Positions 19,755-30,485 are shown, counted from the stretch's first letter. The stretch is 64,000 bases of DNA from Devosia algicola (GCF_028816455.1 NZ_CP118246.1:372001-436000); one strand, 5' to 3'. The notes: generated by a model from the letters alone, not told the origin. Program-made: numbers and translations.

Positions 19755-21764
19755 TTAACCGTTCTCGAGCCAGGCAATATCGGTCGGTGACAGCTTGATA
19801 TCGAGCGCCTGAATACTGTCATCCAGTTCCTGCACGGTCCGGGGGCCAATCAACGGTACAACGGGGAATGGCTGCGCCAGCACATAGGCCAGCGCAATGT
19901 GGATCGGACTTTTGCCGAGCTTGTTGGCCAACTCTATTGCGCGATCACGTCGGCCAAAATTCTTCTCATTATACCAGACGCGCACCAACTCCTCATTGTC
20001 CATCTTGTTGCGACCCGCCCGGTCGGTGAAGAAGCCGCGCCCTTGGCTCGACCATGAAAAATTGGGAATTTGGCGCTCCTTGAGCCATGCCTTCCATTGA
20101 TCGTCCGACGACGTCACGCACCCCGCCCAGATTACGTCCTGCATTTCTGCCAGCGCAAAATTGTTCGAAAGGGCGCCCGGCCTTTGTTTGCCGGTACGCT
20201 CAGCATAGGCTATCGCTTCGTCCATGCGCTCGCGCGTCCAGTTGGAGCCACCAAATGGCCCTCTGATCCGGCCAGCCTTGACCTCCGCATCCATGGCATC
20301 GACAAATTCGCCCACCGGCACATCCAGATTGTCCCGGTGCATGAAATAAACGTCGACATAGTCGGTCTGCAGCCGATCCAGCGACTGGGTCAGCTGTTTG
20401 CCAATCTGATCCGGATAGCAAAGCGGCGAATGCGCACCCTTGCCGATGAGCACTGATTGTTCGCGCGTGCCGCGATTGGTGTGCCATTCACCAAATAGTT
20501 TTTCGGTATAGCCACTGGCATAAACAAAGGCGGTGTCGAACAGATTGCCGCCTGCCTCATAAAACGCGTCCAGCAGGATGGCGCCGCTCGAAAAGCTGTC
20601 AAATGCCTCAAAACCCAGGGCAACCGCCGAAGCTTTCTTGGTCACCCCTGCTATATCGCGCTTGGGAATGGTGGCACCATTCGATCCGAGCTTGCGGCCC
20701 GATAGTGTCAGCTTGCGAATGCTGGCCTTTTCAATGTTGAACTCGATACCTGCGTCCCGGCGCCATTTGTCCAGAACGCGCGCATTGCCCAGACTATCGG
20801 CCCAACTCATGCCCGGCGCGGAAAATTCCTGCTGCTTGGCAAATATGGCCGCTGCCGCCGCATCGGCCTCAAACGAATAGACATGCCCGGTTTCATTGAC
20901 ACTGATGCTGTCGGTCGTGCCGTCATGCAGGATGACATCGATCTTGCCCAACCCCTGGTCGCGGTTGCCGCCCGCGAACCAGAAATCGGGCACTTCGATG
21001 CGGCCCTTTGAGCCGTGGATACGCAACACATTGTCGAGCTGGGCCATTACGGCACACGATACCTGTGCGACAATGCCGTTCTCGAAGGTCAGGACGGCAG
21101 CGGCCCAATCGTCGGTGCCCTCCTCGTTGAGTTTGGCGGTGCCCACGACCTTGATAGGGTCAAGGAACGGTTTGCCTGTGGCAACACCCGCGATAAAGCG
21201 CGACATGGAAACCGGATAACCGCCGACATCCAGAATGGCCCCACCCGCCAGATCATTGGCAAACAGGCGATGGTCGGGTTTGAACCCCGGCATCTGAAAG
21301 CCAAAGCTCGACTGGATCATCCGCACGTCACCAATCGTGCCCGAGGAAATCAGGTCCGCCAGCTTCTGCGTCTGCGGGTGCAGCCGATACATGAAGGCTT
21401 CACCGGCAAAAGTGCCGGCCTTGCGATGCGCATGCAGTACAGCGTCGATCTCGAAAGCTGACAGTGCCATCGGCTTTTCGATCAGCACGTGCTTACCCGC
21501 TTCGGCCGCCTTGATTGCCCATTCGGCATGCATTGGATGGGGCAGGGCGACATAAATCGCATCGACCTGATCATCACTGAGCAAGGCGTCATAGCCCTTC
21601 ACAATGCGCGCACCGGGGAAATCTTCAGCCAGTCCAGGCTTGGACGGATCGCGCGTGGCGATAGCCACAAGTTCGCCGTTCTTGGAGCCTGCCAGACCGC
21701 CCTGAAACGCCTTGGCGATCCCTCCCGGCCCGATAATGCCCCAGCGAATGCGTGATGCTGACAT
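19755..21764 (-). CDS. Gfo/Idh/MocA oxidoreductase fused to aldo/keto reductase
   Basis: 669-residue fusion. Residues 1-330: a Gfo/Idh/MocA dehydrogenase with Rossmann motif GIIGPGGIAKAF, the catalytic-region EKPMALS and the GAILDVGGYPVSM segment. Residues 350-669: an aldo/keto reductase with AFYEAGGNLFDTAFVYASGYTEKLFGEW (Asp and Tyr of the catalytic tetrad), KGAHSP (Lys) and YFMHRDN (His). Both halves keep their catalytic residues, so successive redox steps on a sugar or cyclitol are plausible; the substrate is unknown. ATG 21764 has AAAGGA upstream. Divergent from an AraC regulator, its probable controller. Confidence 0.9.
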   Translation of the reverse strand: MSASRIRWGIIGPGGIAKAFQGGLAGSKNGELVAIATRDPSKPGLAEDFPGARIVKGYDALLSDDQVDAIYVALPHPMHAEWAIKAAEAGKHVLIEKPMALSAFEIDAVLHAHRKAGTFAGEAFMYRLHPQTQKLADLISSGTIGDVRMIQSSFGFQMPGFKPDHRLFANDLAGGAILDVGGYPVSMSRFIAGVATGKPFLDPIKVVGTAKLNEEGTDDWAAAVLTFENGIVAQVSCAVMAQLDNVLRIHGSKGRIEVPDFWFAGGNRDQGLGKIDVILHDGTTDSISVNETGHVYSFEADAAAAAIFAKQQEFSAPGMSWADSLGNARVLDKWRRDAGIEFNIEKASIRKLTLSGRKLGSNGATIPKRDIAGVTKKASAVALGFEAFDSFSSGAILLDAFYEAGGNLFDTAFVYASGYTEKLFGEWHTNRGTREQSVLIGKGAHSPLCYPDQIGKQLTQSLDRLQTDYVDVYFMHRDNLDVPVGEFVDAMDAEVKAGRIRGPFGGSNWTRERMDEAIAYAERTGKQRPGALSNNFALAEMQDVIWAGCVTSSDDQWKAWLKERQIPNFSWSSQGRGFFTDRAGRNKMDNEELVRVWYNEKNFGRRDRAIELANKLGKSPIHIALAYVLAQPFPVVPLIGPRTVQELDDSIQALDIKLSPTDIAWLENG

Positions 21765-21976
21765 ATATGTGTTCCTTTGAAACCTGTCGATTAACCGGCC
21801 TGCCGCCAAGCGAATTCGACATTCGCGCCTCCGCTTGGGTAACTACCGCAAGCCTGGCATCGCCATGCCGACAGGGCGCCAAGGCACCCATTTCTCCCTT
21901 TTCGTTTGCTCTTGGCCGGAGCGCTTTCTAGATTAGCGTCAAACCTGCCCGCGTCCTCCCCATTGGGAACAATAAC

Positions 21977-22911
21977 TTGTTGGAAAGTAAGAACCTCACC
22001 AAACGCTTCTGGGATAGGCTCCCTCAGCACCACCGGGCGCGCGCCAAACGCGCTTCTGGTCGCCCATGGTCAGCCCGGTATCATGCATGTGCCCCACTGG
22101 CACGCACAGGTCGAAGTCAATTTCCTGTTCCGCGGCTGGGTGGACTACGTCATGAATGGGCAAAAATTTACCCTCCGGCAAAACGAGTCTCTGCATGTTC
22201 TGGGGCGGTTTGCCCCATCAGATGGTCGATACCTCAGACGATGCGTTTTATTTCGTTGCGCACTTGCCCTTGATTCACTTCTTTCGCCTGCGTTTGCCCG
22301 CCACCCTGCATGATCGGCTGATCCATGGCGCCACGCTGGTCACCACCTCCGAAGATGGTTCAGACGCAGCAAATTTTGATCGCTGGTCAAGCTATATGCG
22401 CCACGGCGATGCCGCCCGCGCCGACCACGCCATCAACGAACTATTGCTGCGCATCGAGCGTGTTCGTTTCGAGCAGTTCGCCATGGTCGGTGCCAACGGA
22501 CACGATGCATCCGCCAGTACGGGCGGCGACCCCCAGGGCTTTGCCAATATCGCCAGCATCTGCGACTATATCGCTGACAACTTCCGAAACGATATCGACA
22601 GTGTCGATATTGCTGCGTCCGTTGATATCCACCCAAAATATGCCATGAGTATCTTTAAGAAATCGACGGGCATGACCATCAATGAATATGTCAATTTGCT
22701 ACGCCTGAGCTACGCGCAGGCCCTGTTGATGCAGGATGACGTCAATGTGCTTCATGTTGCCATGGAAAGCGGCTTTGGCTCGCTCAGCGCCTTTAACAAG
22801 ACATTCCGCAAGCTGGCGGGCATGTCACCCAGCGATTTCCGCCGCGACTGTCGGACTCGTCCCGATTTAGCCGATTTTCGACCAGCCGGGGAGGCCGCAC
22901 AGCCACACTGA
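21977..22911 (+). CDS. AraC-family transcriptional regulator (2 frameshifts)
   Basis: Cupin-type sensor domain (GQPGIMHVPHWHAQVEVNF) followed by a C-terminal AraC helix-turn-helix pair (ICDYIADNFRNDIDSVDIAASVDIHPKYAMSIFKKSTGMTINEYV... LHVAMESGFGSLSAFNKTFRKLAGMSPSDFRR). Insertions at 22016-22020 (AGGCT) and 22186-22190 (AGTCT) split it into three frames. Restoring AGCT gives FWDSSLSTTGRAPN and QNELCMFWGGLPHQM and 310 residues. The start is TTG 21977 or 21980, somewhat uncertain. Divergently placed against the oxidoreductase fusion, which it likely regulates. Confidence 0.85.
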
Positions 22912-22937
22912 GAAAAGCCGGTGTGGCCGGAAGCGCT

Positions 22938-25043
22938 ATGGGAAATTGGCGATCAACTGCATTCGTGCTTGGCATCGTCCTCGTGGGGCTTTTGACCATT
23001 TTGCGCGCCACTGATCCTTATCCGCTCCGAGTTGCGCGTGAGGCGACCTTTGATCTGTTTCAACAGATCCAGCCGCGCCCGCCGCTCGACCTGCCTGTCC
23101 GCATTGTCGATATCGACGAAGCCTCGATGGCGGCGCTCGGCCAATGGCCATGGAAGCGCACAATTCTTGCAAACCTGACCGATCGCCTGACCGAACTGGG
23201 CGCCGCCGCGATTGCTTTCGATATCCTGTTTGCCGAACCGGACCGGCGTGATAGCGCCGATCGCGGGCAGGGCGGTGATGCCGCCTTCGCCAAGGCGCTA
23301 GGCCAGTCGCCCTCCATCCTTGGATTGGGCGACAATGCCGGTAGTCAAAAACTGCCTGCCCAACCAAAATCAGGCATTGCACTGACTGGCGATGCTCCTT
23401 TGGCGGCCTTGCCCACCATAACTGGCGCGACCCTGCCGCTGCCCCAACTGCTCGATGCAACCGATGGCATGGGCGTCGTCAGCCTGGCGCAAGGTGCGGG
23501 CGGCGGTGTCGTTCGACGCTTGCCGCTTTTGTGGCAAAGTCAGGGCCAGGTTTACCCGGCGCTTTCGGTTGAAGCATTGCGCATTGCCATGGGCGTATCC
23601 ACCTTGGTGGTACTGGGCGATACCACAGGCGCCGCCGCGATTGATGGCTTGCGTATCGGCGATCTGACAGTTCCCACCACGGCCGATGGCAGCCTCTGGC
23701 TTTATTATCGCCGTCTCGATCCTGCCATGAGCATTTCTGCGGCCGCCGTTCTTGACGAAGATTCTGATGCATTGGCACCAGAAATCAGCGGGCATATTGT
23801 GCTCGTCGGGGCGTCCGCCACCGGGCTCGGTGACGTGCGCGCTGGTGCCCTGGGTGCAGATGTCTCGGGCGTCTCAATCCACGCACAGGCAATAGAACAA
23901 ATGCTCAGCGGCAAATTTCTTAATCGCGCCGACTGGGTTGGCGGTTTGGAAATGGCCCTGTTCGCCCTGACCGGCCTTGCAATTACAGTTCTGACTACAA
24001 TGTCGGGCCCTATTGTCGGTCTGGTGTTTTCGCTTGTCGCCACGGCGTTGGCAGTTACCGCCTGCTGGTTGGCCTTCTCCCAGTGGGGCCTGTTGATCGA
24101 TCCCAGCTTTACCTTTTTGGGCGCCCTGACCGTCTATGCAGCCATGGCCTTCTTTCAGTTCGCCAGCACCGATGCTGACAGGCGAAAAATCCGCAATGCA
24201 TTCGGCCACTATGTTGCGCCAACCCTGCTGACCCAGATCGAGAATAACCCTGGCGAACTCCGCCTCGGGGGCGAAATTCGCGAACTGACGGTGCTGTTTT
24301 CCGATGTGCGCAATTTCACCGGGATCAGCGAGCGCTTGCCACCTGCCGCGCTAGTCCGCCTGCTCAATACGATCTTCGGCGCGATGGGTGATGAAATCAC
24401 CGGACAATTAGGCACCATCGACAAATTCATGGGCGATGCGGTGATGGCCTTCTGGAACGCCCCGATTGCAGTTCCCGATCATCCTCGCCATGCCTGCACC
24501 GCGGCCCTCGCCATGCGCGTGGCCCTCACCACCCTCAATCGCCACAACCATCCTGGCCTCGGTGGCGAACCGGTTGCGGTCGGTATCGGTATCGCCACTG
24601 GTCCGGCGCTGATCGGCAATATGGGCCTGGAATCGCGGTTCGATTACTCCTGCATCGGCGAAACCGTCAATCTGTCGAGCCGCATCGAAGGTGCCTGTCG
24701 GGCGGTCGGCTACGACATTCTTGTAACCAAAGCCGTCCGTGATCTGGCACCGGACTTGGCCTATCTGCCCGCCGGATCGCTTGCCCTAAAAGGCATATCG
24801 AGCCGAGAACCCGTCTATATTCTGGTCGGCGATGCATCGCTGGCCGCATCTGCCAATTTCAAGTCGCTGACCGGCCACCATGAACAATTGCTGCTGACCC
24901 TGGGCGACAAAACCGCCTCAACCATGGCGCTTGACCAGTGTCGGGCCGTCGCCAAACAGGTCGAACCGGGACTGATGTCGTTTTATGCCCGCATAGCCGA
25001 ACGAACCGCCGACTTCTGCCCGGATAAAGCCACTAGCCCTTGA
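22938..25043 (+). CDS. CHASE2 adenylate/guanylate cyclase
   Basis: Membrane sensor cyclase of about 701 residues. An N-terminal signal-anchor helix, an extracytoplasmic CHASE2 domain (residues about 35-310, with VRIVDIDEASMAALGQWPW and HIVLVGASATGLGDVR), three membrane helices, then a class III nucleotide cyclase domain. The metal-binding aspartates are in TVLFSDVRNFTG and DKFMGDAVMAFW, and the catalytic Asn-Arg region is IGETVNLSSRIEGA. ATG 22938 has GGAAG upstream; GTG 22923 is possible. The 3' end overlaps the convergent permease gene by 11 bases. Signal unknown. Confidence 0.9.
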   Translation: MGNWRSTAFVLGIVLVGLLTILRATDPYPLRVAREATFDLFQQIQPRPPLDLPVRIVDIDEASMAALGQWPWKRTILANLTDRLTELGAAAIAFDILFAEPDRRDSADRGQGGDAAFAKALGQSPSILGLGDNAGSQKLPAQPKSGIALTGDAPLAALPTITGATLPLPQLLDATDGMGVVSLAQGAGGGVVRRLPLLWQSQGQVYPALSVEALRIAMGVSTLVVLGDTTGAAAIDGLRIGDLTVPTTADGSLWLYYRRLDPAMSISAAAVLDEDSDALAPEISGHIVLVGASATGLGDVRAGALGADVSGVSIHAQAIEQMLSGKFLNRADWVGGLEMALFALTGLAITVLTTMSGPIVGLVFSLVATALAVTACWLAFSQWGLLIDPSFTFLGALTVYAAMAFFQFASTDADRRKIRNAFGHYVAPTLLTQIENNPGELRLGGEIRELTVLFSDVRNFTGISERLPPAALVRLLNTIFGAMGDEITGQLGTIDKFMGDAVMAFWNAPIAVPDHPRHACTAALAMRVALTTLNRHNHPGLGGEPVAVGIGIATGPALIGNMGLESRFDYSCIGETVNLSSRIEGACRAVGYDILVTKAVRDLAPDLAYLPAGSLALKGISSREPVYILVGDASLAASANFKSLTGHHEQLLLTLGDKTASTMALDQCRAVAKQVEPGLMSFYARIAERTADFCPDKATSP

Positions 25044-25855
25044 CCGCGCCGGCCGTCATCGATCCCGAAATCTGCTTGTACATGATCAGGCCGAGCAACA
25101 TTGGCGGCAGGGCCCCCACGATCATGACTGCCGAGGCCAACCCCCACTGCACGCCGCCGCCCGACGCCGCGAAAAAGAACGACGCGCCAACCGTCATCGG
25201 CACTGCCTTGCTGGTGGTCAGCATCAAGCCAAACAGGAATTCGTTCCAGGCGGTTATGAAGCCGAAAATGAAACTTGTGACAATCGCCGGACGACACACC
25301 GGCGCGATCACCTGCGCCAGGATCTGGAACGTGTTGGCCCCGTCAATACGAGCGGCCTCATCCAGCTCAAGCGGCAGGTCCGAAATGGCGTTCACCAGGA
25401 TGACCAGCGCCAGCGGCAGATTGACGATAGTGAGGATCAAGCCTAGCCCGATCTGGGTGTCCAATAGCCCCAGCCACTGAAACATCATGTAGAGCGGAAT
25501 GGCGAAAATGATCAGCGGAACGGCGCGCAAATTGACAATGGCCGGCATCAGCAAACGGCGCCCAATCCCACCACGCGCAATCGCAAATGCGGCAGGCAGC
25601 GCCAGCACCAGTGCCAGTGTTGTGCCAATCAAGGCCGCCGCCAGTGAATTGCCCAGATAGCCAAAAATATTGAGACGGTCGGTGACCTGCAACACACTGG
25701 CATAATTATCCAATGTCGGTTGCGCGATCCAGAATCCCGGATTGGTCGACAGGCTCCTTGGCGCTTTTGAACGAGGTGATCAGCGTCACGATCACCGGAA
25801 AATTCAATGCAAGGGCGGCGATACCGAACACAATCCAACGCAGAGCGGTTATCAT
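25033..25855 (-). CDS. Carbohydrate ABC transporter permease, MalG type (1 frameshift)
   Basis: Inner-membrane permease of 273 residues with six helices and the EAA loop LELDEAARIDGANTFQILAQVIAPVCRPA. An inserted base at 25751-25755 breaks the N-terminus; restoring AGCT joins SFKSAKE to LSTNPGFWIAQPTLDNYASVL. ATG 25855 overlaps the stop of the upstream permease (ATGA). Last gene of the operon. No ATPase gene follows, so the transporter must borrow a nucleotide-binding subunit encoded elsewhere. Confidence 0.92.
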
Positions 25856-26728
25856 TTTGCTAGTCCCGCGCGATGGTTGGATAGCCAGTTCAGGGCGAAC
25901 AGAACGACGAAGGATGCCAGAAACAGCACCACCGATGCGGCAACGGCCTTGCCAATCGCCCCCTGTTTGAAAAACGCTTCATAAATATAGATCGGCAGCG
26001 ACGTTGTAGAGCCACCGGGCCCGGACCCGGTAAGCGTGTAAACATTGTCAAACACCCGGAAACCATCGATGAAGCGGATAAAAAACGCGATAATCAACGT
26101 CGGCGCCATCAACGGCAGGCTCAATCAGGAACAATAGTTGCAGCGGCCCCGCACCATCGATGGCTGCAGCCTGCCGCACTTCGTCGGGAATGGCCTCATA
26201 GGCCATGTAAAACAGCAAGAAGGCGAACGGCGTCCATTGCAATGTTTCAACCACCGACAATGTCCAGAAGGCATTGGTGGCATTGAGGAACGAAGGACTG
26301 TTGCCAAACCATTCATAGAGATAAAACGGTACCGGTCCGACAAATTCGTGCAGGACCAGACGATACATCAGCCCCACCATTGCCGGTGCCACCATTAGCG
26401 GTAGCATCAGTGGCGCCATCATGGCCGAATGCTTTTCAATCAGCGGCGCCAGAAAAATCGCCAACCCCAGTCCGATGGCGCATTCCGCGACCGCCGTGAC
26501 AATCCCGAACCGGAGCGAGAACCAACTCGCCTGCCAAAAGGCGCCGTCCGTCAAAACGATCAGATAATTGCCAACGCCTTCCAGTTCAGGCGCGCGCAAC
26601 GTCTCAAAACTGACCTCGGAGAGCGAATAATAAAGGTTCACGATCACCGGAAAGCCCAGAAACAGCAAAAGAAACAACACCAGCGGCGTGTTCAGCAATT
26701 TCCAGTCCAAATTCTTCGTGGCGATCAT
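25852..26728 (-). CDS. Carbohydrate ABC transporter permease, MalF/UgpA type (1 frameshift)
   Basis: Six-helix permease of 291 residues with the EAA motif in YEAIPDEVRQAAAIDGAGPLQLLFLIELPLM. That motif is exactly where the frame breaks: the coding strand reads GAGCCTGCC (fwd 26117-26121) and GAGCTGCC restores it. ATG 26728 follows AGGA by eight bases. Partner of the next permease; the pair forms the membrane channel for the solute-binding protein encoded upstream. Confidence 0.92.
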
Positions 26729-26792
26729 TGACGGTCCTGTAAACAAGCGTTGCGAGCGGGCAATCTGCTGATCGCCCGCCCAAAATCGTCGG

Positions 26793-28120
26793 TTACTTCA
26801 ACAGTTCTTCCATGCCGGCCTTGGTCTTGGCCAAAGCCTCGTCGAGGCTCTGCTGACCCGACCAATAGCCGGTGAACTCTTTTGCCTGCAGTTCATACAC
26901 TGCTAGTGCCTTGGCCGAGGTGCCGCCGGTCATCACATAGCCATAGGCGTCGGCAAACTGGCCAAGCTGGACCAGATCAGGACGGTCATCGGCAACCTTG
27001 GCGACCACATCGGGTGCCAACGCAGGCGATCCGCCATTGCGCGCATACTCAAGGGCGGCATCTTCAGTCGCCAGCCATTTGAGAAACTTTAGCGCGCCTT
27101 CCTTGTTCTTGGCGTTCTTGTTCAAGCCCAGGCCAAGGCCGTGAATATGATCAGCGCGACCATCAGGACCGGTCGGTGGCGCGACAATGCCGACATTGTC
27201 AGCCACCGCAGGCGATTTCTCAGGGTCGGTCAACTCACCCGCCGCCGCGTTCCACTGCAAGGCGGTTGCCGCCTGACCGGCACCGAACGCTGCGTTGGTT
27301 TCGGCATATTCATAGGCTCAGCGAATCCCGAGGTGTTGTGCCGGCGTCATAGAGTTTTTTGTAGAGTTCGAGGCCGGTGCGATAGGCATCGGAGTCAATG
27401 GTGACATTGCCTGACGCATCCATCCAGTCGCCACCATAGGAGCGTGGCAAAGACTGGAACACCATCATGTTGAACAGCAGGTTTTTCATCTGCAACACCG
27501 TGCCGTAGCGTACGGGGCTATCGGGGTTTACGTCCTTGGAAAAATACAGGGCAGTTGCAGCCCAATCGTCCCATGTCCACTCGTCAGGATCTTTGGGTTC
27601 AAGTTTTTTGCCCAATTCCTTTTCGCTGATCTCGGCAAATTTCGCTTTTGCCGCATCGTCCGCCATCAAATCGGCCATCAGATCTTTGCGGTAATACATG
27701 AAGTGCAGCGACAGATCGGTCGGCACGCCATATTGCTTGCCGTCAAACTGCATGGTCTTGAGTATCGACGCCCCGAATGTGGTCTCGGCGTCAGCGCCTA
27801 GATCGACGGGCTCCATATAGGGTGCGTAGCGGCCAATAGCGTAGGTCGCCAACAGGTTGATATCGAAGGCGTCCGATCCGGCGGCCATGTCCGCCTGCAG
27901 CTTGTCGTAAAAACCGTCGCGCGAGAAAAACAGCAGGCTCAACCTTGTCCGCGTCCGTAACGTCGGCTTGCCCATTATAGGTTTCAACCACCGCGCGCAG
28001 CGCCGTTTCCTCCGAGCCGCCCGGCCATCCGAGCACTGTCACAGCGGCTTGCGCGGCGGTAACACTTGTCATCAGCGATGCGGTGAGCATCGCCAGCATT
28101 GTAAATTTCGATTTAGACAT
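26793..28120 (-). CDS. Sugar ABC transporter substrate-binding protein (2 frameshifts)
   Basis: Periplasmic solute-binding protein of family 1. Sec signal peptide (MSKSKFTMLAMLTASLMTSVTAAQA) and a long mature domain with typical segments (GSDAFDINLLATYAIGRYAPYMEPVDLG, FDGKQYGVPTDLSLHFMYYRKDL). Two inserted bases, at 27935-27939 and 27314-27318, split it in three. Correction to AGCT gives DKVELLFFSRDGFYDK and DSLSYEYAETNAAFG and 441 residues. AGGGAA precedes the ATG. Its neighbours suggest an amino sugar as ligand. Confidence 0.92.
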
Positions 28121-28144
28121 TGGACTTGTTCCCTTCCTTTACGG

Positions 28145-29663
28145 TCAAAGTGCAGCAGCGGCGAGTTCAGCCACGCCAATGGCACCGGCATGCCGACCAC
28201 ATTTGGCCGGCACGATTTGCGGTCTGCAGCGCGGTCCCAGATCGGGCAGCGCTGCGCGAATGCGGTCAATGAACCCGTCAGCCATCCCAATGCCACCGCC
28301 GATCACGATGCGGCGTGGATCAAGCGTTAGCTGGATATCCTGGCAGAGCAGGGCGACAGTGTTGGCTGACCGGGCGACGATTTTTTCGGCCCAGGCCGCA
28401 CCCTCCCGCGCCGCGCCAAATACCCCGGCGGCGTCGCAGGCGTGCCCGGCGCGTTCAGCCTCGGCAGCCATCCAGCGTCCCGACACCTCGTCTTCAATCG
28501 GAAATCGCTTGTCCAGTGACGGGGATCGCAAAATGCCATAGTGCCCCGCCAAGCCGCCAAGCAGGCGCCCATTGACGACAATGCCACCGCCGATGCCAGT
28601 CGAAATGGTTAAAAACACCATATCCTCGCCGACTCCCGCTCCCTGCCGAAACTCGCCCCAGGCGGCCGACTGCGCGTCGTTCGCGGCAAGCGCTGGCACG
28701 CCGAATTTGGCAGTCAGGCTCTCGGCCAGCGGAAAGTCCCTTGGAATATCCAGCGTTGATTTGTTGAGTGGCGACCAGGTTCCATTCTCGACCAGCCCCG
28801 TTACCGCGCAGCCGAGGGACTTATAGCGCCCGCGCCATTCGGCGGTCGCCTCGGCAACAGCCGAAATCCAGTGGTCAGGCCCGCCACTACGATCGGTCGC
28901 GACCTGCAGGCTCGGCCTCCACCTTGCCATTGCTGATCAGCGCCGCGAGAATTTTCGTGCCCCCGATATCTATTGCCAATACCGGCTTGTCCGCCGCGCC
29001 CGCCGTGCGCTTAACAATCTCGGCAAACCATTCGGTGACATGTTCAGTGCGGGTTATCGCCGAGCCGACCACCACAGAATGGGCGCCACGGCGTAGCGCT
29101 TCCGCCGCATCGTCCAGCGATTTGATGCGTCCCTCCGCAATTACATAGGGGGTCAGGTCGCGCATCGCTGCGATCAAGGCAAAATCGGGCCCGTCCGGCA
29201 CCGGTCCGCCGACATAGCCCGACAGGGTCGTGCCAACGCAGTCCACGCCCGCAGCCAGAGCCGCCTTGGCGTCGCCCAGCGAGGAACAGTCGGCCATCGC
29301 CAGTTTGCCATTGTCATGGATAGCGGCGACAAGGTCATCAATATTTGCTGGCCGCACCCGATCGGTCGCATCAAACGCAACAATATCGGCGCCGGCCTCG
29401 CACAGCCCGATTGCGTCGGCGATGAAAGGGGTAATCCGAACCGGGCTGTTATCCAGATCGCGCTTGATAATGCCTACAATCGGCAGCGTCGTACGGGGAC
29501 GGACGGCCTTGAGATAGGTAATCGATTCGATGCGCAGCGCCGCCGCGCCGCCAGCCTCGGCAGCCAGAGCAAACCCCACCACCGCCTCGGCATTGTCCAT
29601 CGGGCCGCCGGTCACCGGTTGGCAGGAAACGATCAGGCGATGTTTGAAACGTTCAAGCAGCAA
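28145..29663 (-). CDS. nanEK: NanE-NanK fusion: ManNAc-6-phosphate epimerase and ROK kinase (1 frameshift)
   Basis: Bifunctional protein of about 505 residues. Residues 1-225: NanE, a TIM barrel interconverting N-acetylmannosamine-6-P and N-acetylglucosamine-6-P (RLIVSCQPVTGGPMDN, GIIKRDLDNSPVRITP, DCSSLGDAKAA). Residues 235-505: a ROK sugar kinase (LAIDIGGTKILAALI, TISTGIGGGIVVNGRL). The kinase lacks the usual CxCGxxGC zinc motif. One insertion at 28908-28912 splits the kinase domain; AGCT restores VEAELQVATDRS. The start is TTG 29663 behind GAGGTG. First structural gene after gntR, so the operon should import and activate an N-acetylhexosamine. Confidence 0.9.
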
Positions 29664-29710
29664 TTGGGCACCTCTTCAGCCCAACGATATGCCAGCCATA
29701 CCAGAATGCA

Positions 29711-29727
29711 ACCAGTTAAACACTGGT
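29711..29727. promoter_or_regulatory. Inverted repeat before nanEK, possible GntR operator
   Basis: ACCAG-N7-CTGGT lies in the 69-base gap between gntR and nanEK. The word ACTGGTATT occurs here (29722-29730) and again at 30542-30550 upstream of gntR, so both may be bound by the GntR protein. Confidence 0.4.
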
Positions 29728-29732
29728 ATTAT

Positions 29733-30485
29733 CTATTGAGTCTCAATCACGAAGTCATACGCGTCGCCGCTGTAGCGGGTCTGGGTGAATTCAACGATCT
29801 GGCCATCGGCCAGAAAACAGCGTCGATCCACGATCAGTAGTGGCGCGCCAGCGACGCATTCAAGCAAGGCCGCGTCCTCGTCGGTCGCCGGACGTGACCG
29901 CATGCGTTGCAATGCTCGTTGGGGCAGCGCATCGCGCGCCGCCAGCGTTTCGTAAAGCGAGTCGCCAACCAGCGCGGGGTCGGGCAAAAACCGCGCAGGA
30001 ATGGTCGCGGTTTCAACTGCAATGGGGTTGCCATCACCTGTTCGTATGCGCCGGAACCGAACGACATTGGTGGTAGCTGGAATACCTAGCGCCATCATTT
30101 CAACGGGAGACGGGCGCGAAATTTCCCTTGTTAGCCAGATGCATCCGGGCTTGAGTCCACGCGAAATCATATCCTCGGAAAAGCTGGTCAGGTTTGATAG
30201 CGATTTTTCTACAGGCGAACTGACCTCGGTTCGGGCGCCATGGCGGCGGCGCAATAATCCATCGTCCACCATGGTTGCAATAGTCTTGCGAACAGTTACC
30301 CGGGACAGGCCCAAAGCCTCGGAAATCCGCCGCTCACCTGGTAGCACCGAACCGCGCTTCAAATCGCCTTCCATGATGGCACTGTCAATCGCGTTGCGTA
30401 GCCGCCTATGCAGTGGCAGCGCGGCGTCAGCCTGCTGAATACGTGCCTCGAGCCGAGTCAGAATGTCGCCAAAATTCACCTGCAT
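29733..30485 (-). CDS. GntR-family (HutC/UTRA) transcriptional regulator
   Basis: 250-residue repressor. The N-terminal winged helix (LHRRLRNAIDSAIMEGDLKRGSVLPGERRISEALGLSRVTVRKTIATMVDDGLL) is followed by a UTRA ligand-binding domain (SFSEDMISRGLKPGCIWL... VEFTQTRYSGDAYDF). ATG 30485 follows GGGGG; the frame open to 30797 is upstream non-coding sequence running into the tRNA. It heads the amino-sugar operon and probably senses the phosphorylated sugar. The 269-base upstream gap holds its promoter and no gene. Confidence 0.9.
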   Translation of the reverse strand: MQVNFGDILTRLEARIQQADAALPLHRRLRNAIDSAIMEGDLKRGSVLPGERRISEALGLSRVTVRKTIATMVDDGLLRRRHGARTEVSSPVEKSLSNLTSFSEDMISRGLKPGCIWLTREISRPSPVEMMALGIPATTNVVRFRRIRTGDGNPIAVETATIPARFLPDPALVGDSLYETLAARDALPQRALQRMRSRPATDEDAALLECVAGAPLLIVDRRCFLADGQIVEFTQTRYSGDAYDFVIETQ

